25,423 nucleotides of DNA from a virus. The stretch spans positions 1 to 25,423 of the IMG/VR virus record IMGVR_UViG_3300048028_000022; one strand, written 5' to 3'. Shown here piece by piece: positions 24,330-25,423 of this stretch (its first letter is position 1; every line of letters starts with the position of its first letter). Position numbers and translations under genes: made by a program. Below the pieces are notes generated by a model that made no database searches, was not told the origin of the DNA, and saw nothing but the letters and a program-made list of their open reading frames with translations.

Positions 24330-25301
24330 TTAGCTTCTTACGTGTGGAACTCTAGGGTCTAACATATTCCGTGTTACTTCTTCCTGTATCATGTTATCTT
24401 CTTTAGCACCTAGTGCTGGAGACATAGCATCTGCAGGTTTAGTAATACGAGTTTCTGTTGTTACAACTTTTTCAAGTTGGTCACCCATAACTCCTCCGCC
24501 ATAAGCTTGTTGCCTTTCTTCTGCTTTAGCTTCAGCGTCTTTCATCATTGACATTAAATTGTCAGCTCCGATTTCTTCTACAGCTTTTGCAGTAAAGACA
24601 AACTCTCCGTCAGATAACCTAGCAGGTATACTGTCAGAGACTCCCGAACCCGGACCTTCAACAGGACCAGACCCAGCAAATTCTTGAGCAACATCTATTA
24701 TCTTATCGAATAACATAGATAGTTGTTCATCTTGTTCTAGTTTGGAAGTTAGCATATCTTCTTCATCTTCACTTAATGCTTCTTCCATTATAAATTTTGT
24801 GTAGTTATCTTCCATGTTATCGTCAGTTTCCATTTCAGATTCTTGTGATGGTGTCATAACCATTAACATTTGGTCATCCATTGACCCACCTTCAGCTTTA
24901 GGATTTCTTACAACTCCTCCTTCTGCATATCCCATATACGTAGCTACTTTTCTTAAAGTAGGATTTTTAAAAACATCTTTTTCAAGTTTATCTCCAACTT
25001 GTTCGTAAACTATTAAACCTTCAGGTCTTCCATATTTATCAAGTTTAAATTCATAAGCCTGTTCTCCATTTTTTAAAGGTTCACCATTCCATTCTTTATA
25101 TCCATGTTCTTTAAAAAATTTTTCTGTATCATCTACTGATAATTTTTCAGAAGCTGAAGTACTTCCTAATGTATCTTTAAACTCATTTTTTTTACCAACT
25201 TTAGATTTAGAAAGTTTTTTACTAACAGCTTTACTTATAGCTGAAGAAATCCCACCAAACACATAGTTTTCTCTTTCGTCTTGTAATAATCCTTTTTTCA
25301 T
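24330..25301 (-). CDS. virion-associated protein with SDSIPARLSDGEFV motif (323 residues)
   Basis: The N-terminal about 60 residues are basic and Ser/Lys-rich (AISKAVSKKLSKSKVGKKNE). Residues about 85-125 are beta-like (YEFKLDKYGRPEGLIVYEQV). A long acidic, Met/Glu/Asp-rich region follows (about 140-205). Residues about 215-255 contain GPVEGPGSGVSDSIPARLSD then GEFVFTAKAVEEIG, a motif widely seen in phage virion or tail proteins, which I recognise but cannot assign a biochemical role. The C-terminus is charged. It sits directly before the hairpin repeats and the scaffold gene, the place where marine podoviruses often carry a head protein near the portal. Its ATG overlaps the stop of the 38-residue ORF (TAATG). 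Function unknown; virion or head-assembly role inferred. Confidence 0.62.
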   Translation of the reverse strand: MKKGLLQDERENYVFGGISSAISKAVSKKLSKSKVGKKNEFKDTLGSTSASEKLSVDDTEKFFKEHGYKEWNGEPLKNGEQAYEFKLDKYGRPEGLIVYEQVGDKLEKDVFKNPTLRKVATYMGYAEGGVVRNPKAEGGSMDDQMLMVMTPSQESEMETDDNMEDNYTKFIMEEALSEDEEDMLTSKLEQDEQLSMLFDKIIDVAQEFAGSGPVEGPGSGVSDSIPARLSDGEFVFTAKAVEEIGADNLMSMMKDAEAKAEERQQAYGGGVMGDQLEKVVTTETRITKPADAMSPALGAKEDNMIQEEVTRNMLDPRVPHVRS

Positions 25302-25417
25302 TATTGTTTTGCCTTACCTACGTTCAATGCACACCAGTCTAATATCTTGTAAGCTTTACCTACCCATGCATCATCTTTTGGTGTAGGTGTAAGAGAACAA
25401 ATTAAAGATGCTCCCAT
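25301..25417 (-). CDS. 38-residue ORF at right edge (possibly longer upstream)
   Basis: The frame ends in TAA overlapping the ATG of the 323-residue gene, which supports it as a real gene. From the ATG at 25415-25417 it reads MGASLICSLTPTPKDDAWVG then KAYKILDWCALNVGKAKQ. The frame stays open to the right edge, so the true start may lie outside the window. SLIC resembles a weak lipobox if a longer N-terminus exists, but this is not supported by what is visible. Two Trp and two Cys in 38 residues are notable. No function can be given; position suggests a small protein between the portal and head-assembly genes. Confidence 0.5.
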   Translation of the reverse strand: MGASLICSLTPTPKDDAWVGKAYKILDWCALNVGKAKQ

Positions 25418-25423
25418 TACTAT

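Overview
The window looks like the structural and late (morphogenesis plus lysis) half of a tailed-phage genome of podovirus type. It is AT-rich and tightly packed, and every gene I accept lies on the minus strand, so transcription runs from right to left. There is no tRNA, rRNA, integrase, insertion sequence or CRISPR array. The low-GC style, the head-tail gene order and the repeat-rich fibre ending in a self-cleaving chaperone resemble phages of marine oligotrophic bacteria (pelagiphages and related uncultured marine podoviruses). That assignment is inference from family resemblance; no host gene is present to prove it.

In transcription order (right to left): a 38-codon small ORF at the right edge; a 323-residue virion-associated protein; a short non-coding gap with three related hairpin repeats; a charged scaffold-like protein; the HK97-fold-type major capsid protein; a C(UUCG)G terminator; a 57-residue basic protein; an adaptor or tail-tube-A-like protein; a tail-tube-B or nozzle-like protein; and a 2545-residue tail fibre with 14 VGIGT-type repeats and a C-terminal S74 chaperone domain. 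Then come a small fibre-linked protein, a small membrane protein, and a block of five large or medium proteins that look like internal or ejection proteins. These are a 1004-residue Gln/Asn-rich protein with an unbroken 11-residue repeat, a 288-residue protein with a Lys-rich amphipathic N-terminus, 242- and 580-residue unknowns, and a 1252-residue protein whose C-terminus may be a lysozyme-like domain. The left end is an envelope or lysis cassette: a 45-residue ORF, a 3-TM holin-like protein, a single-TM UviB-like protein, and a secreted protein cut by the left edge.

The most striking gene is that last one. From position 469 to the left edge, overlapping the end of the single-TM gene, there is an open frame for a CsgF-like protein, the curli secretion-pore accessory factor. 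It has a signal peptide, the CsgF-type mature N-terminus and the C-terminal D-G-x-x-T-x-I-x-x-P motif. A curli-pore component in a phage lysis neighbourhood suggests an outer-membrane pore used in release, or in changing the infected cell surface. A csgG partner would be expected just beyond the left edge.

Most genes are joined by TAATG or ATGA overlaps or gaps of under 30 bases, so the whole region probably works as one or two long operons. The terminator after the capsid gene would raise capsid mRNA relative to the tail genes. The only gap over 100 bases is 24196-24329, which holds the hairpin repeats.
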